A DNA stretch of 64,000 nt from Micromonospora thermarum (GCF_012034245.1 NZ_JAATEO010000005.1:186001-250000); one strand, 5' to 3'. Positions 9,568-18,703 are shown, counted from the stretch's first letter. Made by a program: numbers and translations. Notes: generated by a model from the letters alone, not told the origin.

Positions 9568-12500
9568 CTAGGGCCTGTCCTGCAGCCGCCGGCGAAGCGT
9601 CACTTCCGTCCCGTCACCGGTACGGCGGACCGACAGCTCCCCCAGTGCCCGGATCAACGACAGCCCACGGCCCCGGAAGCCCGAGCCGCTCGACTCCCGC
9701 CACCGACCGCTGTCGCGGATCGTGGCGACCACCGTACGGTCCTCGATGGTGACCTCGACGCTGATCGTCGGCTCGGCCGGCTCGACGGGGTGCTCGATGG
9801 CGTTCGCGGCGGCCTCGGAGACGGCCACCGTCAGGTCGAACAGGTCGGTGTCACCGACGCCGTGCGCGACGAGGAAGTCCTCCAACCGCTTGCGCAGGAC
9901 GCTCAGCCGGGTCGGGTCGGCCGGGAGCCGCAGGGCGAACCGGTTGAGTTCGGCGGCCTCCAGCGCGAGGACCGCGACGTCGTCGCGGCGGGGCCGCTCG
10001 GCGACCCGCTCGACGACCGCGTCGACGAGGTCGGCGACGTGCTCGCGGGGCGCCGCCGCGTCCCGGCGGAGCAGCGCGAGCGCCGCGTCGATGCCGTGGT
10101 GCCGGTCCTCGATGAGGCCGTCGGTGAACAGCAGCAGCCGGCTGCCCGGGGCCAGCTCACCGTCGACGGTCCGGTACGCGGTGTCCGGGATCGCCCCGAC
10201 CGGCGGTCCCAGGGCGCGGTCGTGCAGGAACGCCACGTCGTCTCCTCGGATCACAAGCGGGGACGGGTGACCGGCGCTGGCGTACCGGAGCCGGCCGGTG
10301 CGGGGGCTGAACGACAGGCACACCACGGTGGCGAAGGAGCGGTCGTCGGTGGAGCCGACCAGCCGGTTCAGCCGGGTCAGGGAGGCGCCCGGGTCGAACC
10401 CCTCCAGCACGTACGCCCGCAGCGCGTTGCGGAGCTGGCCCATCGCGGCGGCCGCCCGGACCCCCTTGCCGACGACGTCGCCGATGACGAGCACGAGCGT
10501 GTCGTCGCCGAGCGCGACCACGTCGTACCAGTCGCCGCCGACCTCGACGTCGGTGGTGCCGGGCAGGTAGCGGCTGGCGACGACGGCGCCCGGCAGCTGC
10601 GGCAGCGAGCGGGGCAGCAGGCTGTGCTGGAGAGTGGTGGCGATGCGGTGTTCGGCCTCGTAGAGCTGGGCGTTCTCCAGCCGGACGCCGACCAGGCGGG
10701 CGAGCTGGGTGAGCGCCGCCTCGTCGGTCTCCGCGCCGTCGCCGTCCGATCGCCAGACGCGCAGCTCGCCGAGCTGCTCACCGGCGGTTCCGGTCAGCGG
10801 CAGGACGAACGACGGATCGAGCGCCGTCACGCCGCCGGCGTCGGCCTCGTACCGGGCGCCGGTGGCGCTGACCACGACCCGGGCGGCCTCGGCGAGACTG
10901 AGCGCGTGCCGGGCGGCGACCTGGAGCACGTCTCCGGTGGAGCGGGCGGTGTTGACCGCCACCGCGGCGTCGGCGAGAGCCCGGAGCCGGCGGATGATCT
11001 GGCCGCGCAGCTGGCCCAGCTCGACGTTCGCCCGGACGCGGGCGACCAGCTCCTGCCCGGAGAAGGGCTTGGTCAGATAGTCGTCGGCGCCGACGGACAG
11101 GCCGGCCACCGCCTCGGCGGAGCCGGCCCGCGCGGACAGCAGCACGATCGGCACGTGCCGGGTACGCGGGTCCGCGCGGAGCGCCGCGACCAGCCCGAAG
11201 CCGTCCAGCCGGGGCATCATCACGTCGGTGAGCACCAGGTCGAACGGGCTCTCGACGGCCAGTCGCAGCGCCTCCACGCCGTCGGTGGCCGTGACCACCT
11301 CCCACGACGGGGCGAGCAGCCGGGTGACGTGCTCCCGCAGGTCGGGGTTGTCGTCGGCCACCAGGATCCGGCCGGCGGCGGCCGCCCCGCCGGCACCGGG
11401 AGCGGCGACGCCGTCCGCCTGGGCGGGAGCGCCGGTCCAGAGTGCGCTCTCGGCCACGTGCAGCTCGGCCTGCGCCAGCTCGCTCGGGAAGGCGTCCTCG
11501 GCCTCGGCGATCCGCTCCGCGGGCAGGTGCGACGAGCCGAACGGCACCGTCACGGTGAACGTGCTCCCCTCGTCCACCGTGCTGCGCACCTCGACCCGCC
11601 CGCCGTGCATCTCGACGAGCTCCCGGACCAGGGCCAGGCCGATCCCGGTGCCCTCGTGCGTCCGGGAGCGGACCCCGGGCACCCGGTGGAACCGCTCGAA
11701 GACGTGCGGCAGCTCCTCCGGCACGACGCCCACGCCGGTGTCGGCGACCTCCAGCCGGGCCGCGCCGTCGACCGGCCGGACCCGGACCTGGATCTCGCCG
11801 TCGAAGGTGAACTTGACGGCGTTGGACACGAGGTTGAGGACGATCTTCTCCCACATGTCCCGGTCGACGTAGACCGGCGCGGGCAGCGGTGGGCAGTCCA
11901 CCACCAGCCGCAGGCCGGCCCGCTCGGTGGCGGAGCGGAAGGTGCTGGCCAGCCGGGACGTGTACCCGGCCAGGTCGGTCGGCTGGTAGCGGGCGGCCAG
12001 CCGGCCGGACTCCAGCCGGGAGAAGTCGAGGACCGTGTTGACGAGCTTGAGCAGCCGCAGCGCGTTGCGGTGCATCATCGTCAGCCGGTCCGTGTACGCC
12101 TCCGGCAGCGCCCGGTCGGCGAGCAGGTCCTCCAACGGGCCGAGCACCAGCGTCAGCGGCGTGCGGAACTCGTGGCTGATGTTGGCGAAGAAGTTGGTCT
12201 TCGCGCGGTCGAGCGCGGCGAGCTCGGCGGCGCGGGCGCGTTCCTGCTCGTACGCCTGCTGCTTGTCGACCGCCCGCGAGATCTGCGCGGCCACCAGGTG
12301 GAAGAAGGTGCGGTAGTCGTCGGAGAACTGGAGCCGGGGTGAGAGTCCGACGACCAGCGTGCCGAAGACCTCGTTGGCGGCGGTGATCGGCAGCACCAGC
12401 GCCCGGTCGGCGACGGTGACCCCGTCGAGCAGCTCCGCCACCGGGACGCCGTTGCGGGGGTTCGCGCCGGCGAGGTCGGTGAGCAGGACCGGGGACGGTG

Positions 12501-13242
12501 GGGTGACCGACGCCGGGTCGAGACCGCTGGCCCCGGCCAGGGCGAGGCGGCCGGCGTCGTCCCGAAGGTGGATCAGGGCGAACGGGACGTCCGCCCGGTG
12601 CCGGTCGAGCACCCGGGCCGCGCTCCGGCCCAGCTCCGCCGTGCTGGTCACCTCGGCCAGCTCACCGCCGAGCTCCGCGAGGGCCCGCAGGCGCCGCTCG
12701 CCGAGCACCCGGCCGGTCGTCTCGGACACGATGCAGAAGACCCCGGCCACGTGCCCGTCTGCGTCGCGGACCGGGTCGTAGGAGACGTCGAAGTACACCG
12801 TCTCCAGGAAGCCGTGCCGGTCGATGACGAACGGATGGTCCTGGCCGTAGTACGGCTCCCCGGTCGCGCGTACGCCCGCCAGCACGGGGCCCAGGACGTC
12901 CCACGTCTCCGCCCAGTGCTCACTGGCCGGCTGCCCGATCGCGTTCGGGTGCTTGGCGCCGATGGTCGGCCGGTAGGCGTCGTTGTAGAAAGCCCGGCTC
13001 TCCTCGCCCCAGAAGATCACCAGCTGCGAGCGGGAGGCGAGCATCGTGCTGACGGCATGGCTGAGCGCGGACGGCCAGGTGTCGGGTGTGCCGAACGGGG
13101 TGGTGGACCAGTCGAAGTGGCGCAGCCGCTCACCCATCTCGCCCCCCGCCGCGAAGGCCGCCTCGAGCAGCGGGGGCAGAGTCCTGTCCATGGGACTCTC
13201 GGAGGAGTGTCCCCGCTTCCCGCCCTCCTGGGCCGAGCTCAT
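9568..13242 (-). CDS. Hybrid sensor kinase / receiver / SpoIIE phosphatase / RsbW-like protein
   Basis: 1224 residues. Domains in order: PAS-like (~40-180, FFWGEESRAFYNDAYRP region), GAF (~200-330), HisKA with NISHEFRTPL, HATPase_c (NLVSNAVKF, VADTGVGV, GTGIGLALV), receiver (~640-755, ILVADDNPD, phospho-Asp in LVLTDVMMPRLDG, Lys in YLTKPF), second GAF, SpoIIE/PP2C (~920-1110, VEVGGDWYDV, VIGDVVGKG, RRDDVAVL) and a C-terminal RsbW-type HATPase (EAAANAIEH, GRGLSLIRAL). It could sense a signal and set the state of a STAS partner such as the one at 9215. The ATG at 13242 has GGGAGG four bases upstream. Confidence 0.9.
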   Translation of the reverse strand: MSSAQEGGKRGHSSESPMDRTLPPLLEAAFAAGGEMGERLRHFDWSTTPFGTPDTWPSALSHAVSTMLASRSQLVIFWGEESRAFYNDAYRPTIGAKHPNAIGQPASEHWAETWDVLGPVLAGVRATGEPYYGQDHPFVIDRHGFLETVYFDVSYDPVRDADGHVAGVFCIVSETTGRVLGERRLRALAELGGELAEVTSTAELGRSAARVLDRHRADVPFALIHLRDDAGRLALAGASGLDPASVTPPSPVLLTDLAGANPRNGVPVAELLDGVTVADRALVLPITAANEVFGTLVVGLSPRLQFSDDYRTFFHLVAAQISRAVDKQQAYEQERARAAELAALDRAKTNFFANISHEFRTPLTLVLGPLEDLLADRALPEAYTDRLTMMHRNALRLLKLVNTVLDFSRLESGRLAARYQPTDLAGYTSRLASTFRSATERAGLRLVVDCPPLPAPVYVDRDMWEKIVLNLVSNAVKFTFDGEIQVRVRPVDGAARLEVADTGVGVVPEELPHVFERFHRVPGVRSRTHEGTGIGLALVRELVEMHGGRVEVRSTVDEGSTFTVTVPFGSSHLPAERIAEAEDAFPSELAQAELHVAESALWTGAPAQADGVAAPGAGGAAAAGRILVADDNPDLREHVTRLLAPSWEVVTATDGVEALRLAVESPFDLVLTDVMMPRLDGFGLVAALRADPRTRHVPIVLLSARAGSAEAVAGLSVGADDYLTKPFSGQELVARVRANVELGQLRGQIIRRLRALADAAVAVNTARSTGDVLQVAARHALSLAEAARVVVSATGARYEADAGGVTALDPSFVLPLTGTAGEQLGELRVWRSDGDGAETDEAALTQLARLVGVRLENAQLYEAEHRIATTLQHSLLPRSLPQLPGAVVASRYLPGTTDVEVGGDWYDVVALGDDTLVLVIGDVVGKGVRAAAAMGQLRNALRAYVLEGFDPGASLTRLNRLVGSTDDRSFATVVCLSFSPRTGRLRYASAGHPSPLVIRGDDVAFLHDRALGPPVGAIPDTAYRTVDGELAPGSRLLLFTDGLIEDRHHGIDAALALLRRDAAAPREHVADLVDAVVERVAERPRRDDVAVLALEAAELNRFALRLPADPTRLSVLRKRLEDFLVAHGVGDTDLFDLTVAVSEAAANAIEHPVEPAEPTISVEVTIEDRTVVATIRDSGRWRESSGSGFRGRGLSLIRALGELSVRRTGDGTEVTLRRRLQDRP

Positions 13243-13305
13243 GCAGCCTCCCGATCCGGCCGTTGCCCGCCGCGGCCCGATGATCCATCGGGCGTGCCCG
13301 CCTTG

Positions 13306-13331
13306 GTACCCAGACGGACCCGCAACGTAAC
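13306..13331 (-). promoter_or_regulatory. Sigma-B-like promoter of the hybrid kinase/phosphatase gene
   Basis: On the minus strand GTTAC (13331-13327) and GGGTAC (13311-13306) are separated by 15 bp, close to the general stress sigma-B/F-type consensus of actinobacteria (GTTT, 14-16 bp, GGGTA). The start codon at 13242 lies about 60 bases downstream. This would make the gene responsive to the class of sigma factor it is likely to control. Confidence 0.45.
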
Positions 13332-13464
13332 GCACCGAGCGAGTCGTACGCTGCTGACGCGGCCCACGCCGCACCGGACGCCGTCCCCGGCCCGGGCCGC
13401 GACCCCCTCGCGGCAGGTCCCGGACACCCGGCCGGACCGGGCCGCGGGGGTGACGCCGGACGCC

Positions 13465-14178
13465 CTATCCGGGGCCGGCCTCCACGCGGGACCTCGCCGC
13501 CGCCCGCACCAGCGCGCTGATCGGCCGGGGGTCGGGTTCCTCCTCCGGATGCCACTGCACCCCGAGCAGGAAGGGGCGGTGGCGGTCCTCCACCGCCTCG
13601 ACGACGCCGTCGTCGGACCATCCGGTCACCGTCAGGCCACCCGGGTCGGCCACCGCCTGGTGGTGGTAGGAGTTCACCCGGTCGATCCCGGCCATCACGG
13701 TCGCCGCCAGGCTGCCCGGCGCGAACCGCACCGGGTGCGCCCCGTACACCCCGGGTGCGGGGCGGTGCCGGTCGTGACCCACGACGTCGGGAAGGTGCTG
13801 GTGGAGCGTGCCGCCGGCGGCGACCACGAGCAGTTGCATCCCCCGGCAGACGCCGAGCACCGGCAGGTCGGCGGCGAGCGCCCCGGTGAGCAGGGTCAGT
13901 TCCCCGGCGTCCCGCGCCGGCCGGGGGTCGGTACGCGGTGCGGGAACCTGGCCGTACCGGGCGGGGTCGACGTCCGGCCCGCCGGCCAGGAGCAGCCCGT
14001 CCAGCACCCGCAGCACGCCCGCGTCCAGGTCGTCCGGCGGCAGCACCACCGCCCGGCCCCCGGCCGCGGTCACCGCCGCCACGTACGCCTCCGGCACCAG
14101 CACCGCCGGCACGTCCCGCCACGTCGCCCAGCTCGCCGGCTCGACGTAACCGGTGACGCCGATCAGGGGCCGGGTCAC
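13465..14178 (-). CDS. Gamma-glutamyl-gamma-aminobutyrate hydrolase family (class I amidotransferase)
   Basis: 237 residues. PuuD-type fold: nucleophile in LGVCRGMQLLVVAAGG, catalytic His-Glu in GVQWHPEE, plus LLLAGGPDVDPARYG and VNSYHHQAV. PuuD enzymes split gamma-glutamyl amides to glutamate plus the freed acid. It is last in the minus-strand block with a glutamine-synthetase-like ligase, aldehyde dehydrogenase and SDR, giving the expected final step of a gamma-glutamylated amine pathway. The GTG start overlaps the SDR stop (GTGA). Confidence 0.88.
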   Translation of the reverse strand: MTRPLIGVTGYVEPASWATWRDVPAVLVPEAYVAAVTAAGGRAVVLPPDDLDAGVLRVLDGLLLAGGPDVDPARYGQVPAPRTDPRPARDAGELTLLTGALAADLPVLGVCRGMQLLVVAAGGTLHQHLPDVVGHDRHRPAPGVYGAHPVRFAPGSLAATVMAGIDRVNSYHHQAVADPGGLTVTGWSDDGVVEAVEDRHRPFLLGVQWHPEEEPDPRPISALVRAAARSRVEAGPG

Positions 14179-14942
14179 AGCGGGGTCACGTACGCGCCGG
14201 TGATGCCGCCGTCCACGACGAACTGCGCGGCGGTCATGAACGAGGCGTCGTCGCTGGCCAGGAAGGCGACCGCGGCGGCGATCTCCTCCGGTTTCCCGAA
14301 CCGCCCCATCGGCACGTGCACCAGCCGGCGCGCGGCCCGCTCCGGATCCTTGGCGAAGAGCTCCAGCAGCAGCGGGGTGGCGATCGGCCCCGGACAGAGC
14401 GCGTTGACCCGGATCCCCTCCCGGGCGAACTGCACGCCCAGCTCCCGGGTCATCGCCAGCACGCCGCCCTTGCTCGCCGTGTACGCGATCTGCGAGGTGG
14501 CCGCCCCCATCAGCGCGACGAACGAGGCGGTGTTGATGATCGACCCCTTGCCCTGCCGCCGCATGTGGGGGATCACGTACTTGCAGCACAGGTAGACGCT
14601 CGTGGTGTTGACCCGCAACACCCGCTCCCAGGCGTCCAGGCCGGTCTCCAGGATGGAGTCGTCGTCCGGCGGCGAGATCCCGGCGTTGTTGAACGCGATG
14701 TCCACCCGCCCGTGCCGGGCGACCACGCCGTCGAAGAGGTCCCGGACGGCGGTCTCGTCGGCCACGTCGGCCGCGACGAAGTCGCCGCCCACCTCGTCGG
14801 CGGCCCGCTTGCCCGCCTCCGGGTCGATGTCCACGCAGACGACCCGGGCGCCCTCGGCGGCGAACCGCCGCACCGTGGCCAGCCCGATCCCGCTGCCCGC
14901 TCCGGTGACCACGGCCACCCAGTCCGTCAACCGTCCCTGCAC
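14175..14942 (-). CDS. SDR-family oxidoreductase
   Basis: 255 residues. Classical short-chain dehydrogenase: nucleotide motif VTGAGSGIG, Asp in VCVDIDPEAG (NAD preference), NNAGI, catalytic Ser in IINTASF and Tyr/Lys in YTASKGG. It sits four bases after the aldehyde dehydrogenase and overlaps the PuuD-like gene. In a gamma-glutamyl-ethanolamide route an alcohol dehydrogenase is needed before the aldehyde dehydrogenase, and this SDR could supply it; a putrescine route would use an aminotransferase or oxidase instead. Substrate unproven. Confidence 0.85.
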   Translation of the reverse strand: MQGRLTDWVAVVTGAGSGIGLATVRRFAAEGARVVCVDIDPEAGKRAADEVGGDFVAADVADETAVRDLFDGVVARHGRVDIAFNNAGISPPDDDSILETGLDAWERVLRVNTTSVYLCCKYVIPHMRRQGKGSIINTASFVALMGAATSQIAYTASKGGVLAMTRELGVQFAREGIRVNALCPGPIATPLLLELFAKDPERAARRLVHVPMGRFGKPEEIAAAVAFLASDDASFMTAAQFVVDGGITGAYVTPL

Positions 14943-14946
14943 GGCG

Positions 14947-16302
14947 TCACTCTCCCGTCGCGATGAACACGTTCTTGACGTCGGTGAAGGCGTGCAACGC
15001 GTCCGGACCCAGCTCGCGGCCCAGGCCGGAGCGCTTCATCCCGCCGAACGGGGTCCAGTACCGCACCGACGAGTGCGAGTTGACGCTGAGGTTGCCCGAC
15101 TCCACCGCCCGCGCCACCCGGATCGCCCGGCCCACGTCGCGGGTCCAGATCGAGCCCGACAGGCCGTACTCGGTGTCGTTGGCCAGCCGGACCGCCTCGG
15201 CCTCGTCGTCGAACGGCAGCACCGACACGACCGGGCCGAAGATCTCCTCCCGCCAGTGCCGGTCGGCCGGCGAGTCGGCGAGCAGCACCGTGGGCGCGTA
15301 CCAGAAGCCGGGGCCGTCCGGGCGGGAGCCGGTGAAGGCCACCTTCGCGCCGTCGACGTACCCGGCCACCCGGTCGCGCTGCCCGGCGGAGATGAGCGGG
15401 CCCATCTCGGCGGTCTCGGCGGCCGGGTCCGCCACCCGCAGCGCCCGCACGGCCGGTTCGAGCAGTTCCAGGAACCGGTCGTACACCGGGCGCTGGACGA
15501 GGATCCGCGACCGGGCGCAGCAGTCCTGGCCGGCGTTGTCGAAGACGGCGTACGGGGCGGTCGCCGCCGCCTTCTCCAGGTCGGCGTCGGCGAAGACCAG
15601 GTTGGCGGACTTCCCGCCCAGCTCCAGCGTCAGCCGCTTCACCTGGGCGGCGCAGCCGGCCATGATCCGGGTGCCGACCTCGGTGGAGCCGGTGAAGCAG
15701 ATCTTGCGGACGGCGGGGTGGGTGACGAACCGCTCCCCCACCACCGATCCCGCCCCGGGCAGCACGGTGAACACGCCCTCGGGCAGGCCCGCCTCCCGCC
15801 CCAGCTCGGCGAGGCGCAGCGCGGTGAGCGGGGTCAGCTCGGCAGGCTTGAGCACGACGGTGTTGCCGGCAGCGAGGGCGGGGGCGAAGCCCCAGGCGGC
15901 GATCGGCATCGGGAAGTTCCACGGGACGATCACCCCGACCACGCCCAGCGGCTCGTGGAAGGTCACGTCGAGGCCACCGGGGACGGGGATCTGCCGCCCG
16001 GTCAACCGTTCCGGCGCGCCCGCGTAGTAGTCGAGCACGTCCCGGACGTTGCCCGCCTCCCAGCGCGCGTTGCCGATCGTGTGCCCGGCGTTGCGCACCT
16101 CCAGCCGCGCCAACTCCTCGACATGCTCGTCGACGAGGACAGCGAACCGCCGCAACACCCGCGCCCGCTCCCCGGGGCCGACGTCCCGCCACACCTCGTA
16201 CGCGGCGGCGGCCCGCCCGATCGCCGCATCGGCCTCGTCGCTCGACGTCGCCGGCACGGTGGCGACAACCTCCCCGGTGGCGGGATTCACCACGTCAGTC
16301 AC
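14947..16302 (-). CDS. NAD(P)-dependent aldehyde dehydrogenase
   Basis: 451 residues, full length for the superfamily. Key motifs: PWNFPMPIAAWGFAPALAAG, FTGSTEVG, general-base Glu in LELGGKSANLVF, catalytic Cys in NAGQDCCARSR and EEIFGPVVSVLPF. The GTG at 16302 follows a purine-rich AGGAGGGGAGGGG stretch. A likely role is oxidation of a gamma-glutamyl-amino-aldehyde to the acid that the downstream hydrolase would cleave. An inverted repeat (16327-16396) separates it from the upstream ligase gene, so some transcripts may terminate between them. Confidence 0.9.
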   Translation of the reverse strand: MTDVVNPATGEVVATVPATSSDEADAAIGRAAAAYEVWRDVGPGERARVLRRFAVLVDEHVEELARLEVRNAGHTIGNARWEAGNVRDVLDYYAGAPERLTGRQIPVPGGLDVTFHEPLGVVGVIVPWNFPMPIAAWGFAPALAAGNTVVLKPAELTPLTALRLAELGREAGLPEGVFTVLPGAGSVVGERFVTHPAVRKICFTGSTEVGTRIMAGCAAQVKRLTLELGGKSANLVFADADLEKAAATAPYAVFDNAGQDCCARSRILVQRPVYDRFLELLEPAVRALRVADPAAETAEMGPLISAGQRDRVAGYVDGAKVAFTGSRPDGPGFWYAPTVLLADSPADRHWREEIFGPVVSVLPFDDEAEAVRLANDTEYGLSGSIWTRDVGRAIRVARAVESGNLSVNSHSSVRYWTPFGGMKRSGLGRELGPDALHAFTDVKNVFIATGE

Positions 16303-16326
16303 GCGCCCCACCCCTCCCCTCCTCGC

Positions 16327-16396
16327 CGATCTTGCAGTTCCTGCCCCGACAAAGGCCACGTACCGGAACGAATCAGGGGCCGAAAGTGCAAGATCG
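16327..16396. repeat. Intergenic inverted repeat, GATCTTGCA type
   Basis: Left arm begins CGATCTTGCAGTT (16327) and the right arm ends AGTGCAAGATCG (16396). The outer ten bases pair perfectly and the arms end in CCCC/GGGG with a few mismatches between. The loop is ~28 bases. It lies between the ligase and aldehyde dehydrogenase genes, just upstream of the latter's ribosome site, so it could act as an attenuator, an RNA processing site or simply a dispersed repeat. Confidence 0.7.
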
Positions 16397-16413
16397 CGGA
16401 GGACCGGGGGGCG

Positions 16414-17778
16414 CTACAGGCGTTCGAAGCCACGGAACAGCTCCCAGTCCGTCACGGCGGCGTCGAACGCCGCCAGCTCCACCCGTGCCTGGTTGGCGTA
16501 GTGCGCCACTACCTCGTCGCCGAAGGCGTCCCTCGCCAGACTTGAGTCGCGCCAGAGGTCGTGGGCCTCGCGCAACGTGCCCGGCACCCGCTCCGCCCGC
16601 ATGTCGTCGTACGCGTTGCCGGTGCACTCCGGACCCAGCTCCAGCTTCTGGTCCAGGCCGTGCACCGCGCCGGCGACCAGCGCGGCGATCGCCAGGTACG
16701 GGTTGACGTCGGCGCCGGGCACCCGGTTCTCCACCCGCATCCCCTCGCCGTGACCGACCAGCCGCAGGGCGCAGGTGCGGTTGTCGGTGCCCCAGCGCAG
16801 CGCGGTCGGGGCGAACGACCCCGGCTGGTAGCGCTTGTACGAGTTGACGTTCGGGGCGAACAGGAGGCTGAACTCCCGCATCGTGGCGAGCAGCCCGGCC
16901 AGCACCCGTTCCCCGGTCGGCGACAGGTGCGCCGGCCCGTCGCCGAGCATCGCCGACCGCCCCTCGGTGTCCCGCAGCGAGAAGTGGATGTGGCAGGAGT
17001 TGCCCTCCCGCGCGTTCGGCTTGGCCATGAAGGTGATCGACATGCCCTCCTGGGCGGCGATCTCCTTGGCGCCGTTCTTGTAGATCACGTGGTTGTCGGC
17101 GCAGGTGACCGCCTCGTCGTACCGGAAGGCGATCTCGTGCTGGCCCAGGTTGCACTCGCCCTTGGCGCTCTCCGGCGTCAGCCCCGCCCCGGCCATCTCC
17201 GTGCGGATCCGCCGCAGCAGCGGCTCGACCCGCGCGGTGCCGAGCAGCGAGTAGTCCACGTTGTACTGGTTGGCCGGCGTGAGGTCCTGGTACCCGCGCC
17301 GCCAGGCCTCCTCGTACGAGTCCCGGTACAGCACGAACTCCAGCTCGGTGCCCGCATACGCGGTCAGCCCGTACGCGGCCAGCCGGTCGAGCTGCCGGCG
17401 GAGGATCTGTCGGGGCGAGGCGACGACCGGGCCGGAGCCGTCCAGCCACTCCAGGTCGGCCAGGGCCATCGCCGTGCCGGGCTGCCACGGCACCCGGCGC
17501 AGGGTCGCCAGGTCGGGCACCATCGCGAAGTCGCCGTAACCCCGTTCCCAGCTGGACATCGCGTACCCGTCGACGGTGTTCATGTCGACGTCGACGGCGA
17601 GCAGGTAGTTGCAGCCCTCGCTGCCGTGCGCGACCACCTGGTCCAGGAAGTACGGCGCGTGGAACCGCTTGCCCTGCAACCGCCCCTGCATGTCGACCAG
17701 GCCCAGCACGACGGTGTCGATCTCGCGCTCGGCGACGGCGACCCGCAGCTGTTCGAGAGTGAGCGGAGCGTTCCTCAT
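16414..17778 (-). CDS. Glutamine-synthetase-like gamma-glutamyl-amine ligase (GlnA3/GlnA4/PuuA type)
   Basis: 454 residues. The N-terminal beta-Grasp and C-terminal catalytic domains of glutamine synthetases are present (MQGRLQGKRFHAPYFL, ELEFVLYRDS, KGECNLGQHEIAFRYDEA, NSCHIHFSLRD, RLVGHGEGMRVENRVPGADV). Family members in this context attach glutamate to polyamines (GlnA3) or ethanolamine (GlnA4) rather than ammonia, and the adjacent dehydrogenases and PuuD-like hydrolase agree. The ATG has GGAGG eight bases upstream. A GntR/FadR regulator lies immediately upstream on the same strand. True ammonia-using glutamine synthetase is unlikely here. Confidence 0.85.
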   Translation of the reverse strand: MRNAPLTLEQLRVAVAEREIDTVVLGLVDMQGRLQGKRFHAPYFLDQVVAHGSEGCNYLLAVDVDMNTVDGYAMSSWERGYGDFAMVPDLATLRRVPWQPGTAMALADLEWLDGSGPVVASPRQILRRQLDRLAAYGLTAYAGTELEFVLYRDSYEEAWRRGYQDLTPANQYNVDYSLLGTARVEPLLRRIRTEMAGAGLTPESAKGECNLGQHEIAFRYDEAVTCADNHVIYKNGAKEIAAQEGMSITFMAKPNAREGNSCHIHFSLRDTEGRSAMLGDGPAHLSPTGERVLAGLLATMREFSLLFAPNVNSYKRYQPGSFAPTALRWGTDNRTCALRLVGHGEGMRVENRVPGADVNPYLAIAALVAGAVHGLDQKLELGPECTGNAYDDMRAERVPGTLREAHDLWRDSSLARDAFGDEVVAHYANQARVELAAFDAAVTDWELFRGFERL

Positions 17779-17795
17779 CTGCGAGCCTCCATACG

Positions 17796-17817
17796 AAAGG
17801 TCTACTACCGAACCTTT
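17796..17817. promoter_or_regulatory. Candidate operator for the FadR-type regulator
   Basis: AAAGGT (17796-17801) and ACCTTT (17812-17817) form a 6-bp inverted repeat around a 10-bp spacer, and GGT-N5-ACC (17799-17809) is nested in it. It lies 18 bases upstream of the ligase start. The position and GGT/ACC half-sites suit a GntR/FadR dimer. Confidence 0.45.
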
Positions 17818-17840
17818 GCATCCGTCAATGGCCAGCCGCC

Positions 17841-18635
17841 TCAGGTCAGCAGCCCGCGCAGCAGCTCCGCGGTGCCGTCGCAGTGCTCCTCCATCACCGC
17901 CCGGGCACCGCTCGCGTCACCGGCCAGGATGGCGTCGACGATCCGGGCGTGCTGGGCGTCGGAGTGGTCGAGGTTCCGGGTGATCACGGGGATCGCGGCG
18001 AGGAGCCGGTCGAGGGTCAACTGCACGTCGGCGACGGCCGCGGCCAGTGACGGCGAGCCGCTGGCCGCGGCGATCACCAGGTGCAGCCGGGAGTCCGAGA
18101 CGCGACGGGTGGCCGGATCGCGGTCCCGGGAGGCGGCCAGGGCACCGACGAGGTGCTGCCGCTCGGTGGCCGACAGGCTGCGGTTGGCGGCCAGGGCCGC
18201 CGCGCCCGACTCCAGCACCCGCCGGAAGTCCAGCGCGTCGTGCAGCCGGTCGCCCATCTCGCGGGCCAGTTCGCCCGCGTCCGGCCGCCCGCCGCCCGCA
18301 TCCGGTGCGGGCTGCGCCGAGCGGACGAAGGTCCCGCCGGTCCGCCCCCGGCGGGACTCCAGGTAACCGGCGTCCCGCAGGGCCGCTATCGCGTCCCGCA
18401 GGGTCACCCGGCTGACCTGGAGCCGCTCCGCCAGTTCGCGCTCGGCGGGCAGCCGCTCGCCGACCCGCACCATGCCCAGCTTGATCGCCTGGACGAGCCG
18501 GGCGACGGTGATCTCGAAGGCGTTGCCGCCGCGTACCGGTCGCCACACCGGTAGCGCCGGCTCGGTCTCCGCGCCCGTCTCCCGCGTCCATGCCGCGGCG
18601 ACGCCCGGCTCGGCGGCACCGGCATGGATCCTCAT
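17841..18635 (-). CDS. GntR/FadR-family transcriptional regulator
   Basis: 264 residues. An N-terminal tail of ~45 residues precedes the GntR winged helix (LPAERELAERLQVSRVTLRD, AIAALRDAGYLESRRGRTGG), followed by an FCD effector domain with metal-ligand-like His/Asp/Arg positions (DFRRVLESGAAALAA, DSRLHLVIAAASG, HARIVDAILAGD). The ATG at 18635 has GGAGG about 8 bases upstream. It sits between the permease and the ligase on the same strand, so it probably controls uptake and breakdown of the amine substrate. Confidence 0.9.
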   Translation of the reverse strand: MRIHAGAAEPGVAAAWTRETGAETEPALPVWRPVRGGNAFEITVARLVQAIKLGMVRVGERLPAERELAERLQVSRVTLRDAIAALRDAGYLESRRGRTGGTFVRSAQPAPDAGGGRPDAGELAREMGDRLHDALDFRRVLESGAAALAANRSLSATERQHLVGALAASRDRDPATRRVSDSRLHLVIAAASGSPSLAAAVADVQLTLDRLLAAIPVITRNLDHSDAQHARIVDAILAGDASGARAVMEEHCDGTAELLRGLLT

Positions 18636-18703
18636 CGGCCGTCCCTCCAGGGTGTCCAGGGTGGCGGGCGCCCGGAGCACCCGCCACCCGGGCAACGTAC
18701 GCC

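Noticed and set aside
9790..12342. 850-codon open frame on the plus strand
   Set aside because: Antisense to the hybrid kinase gene, with no domain of its own.
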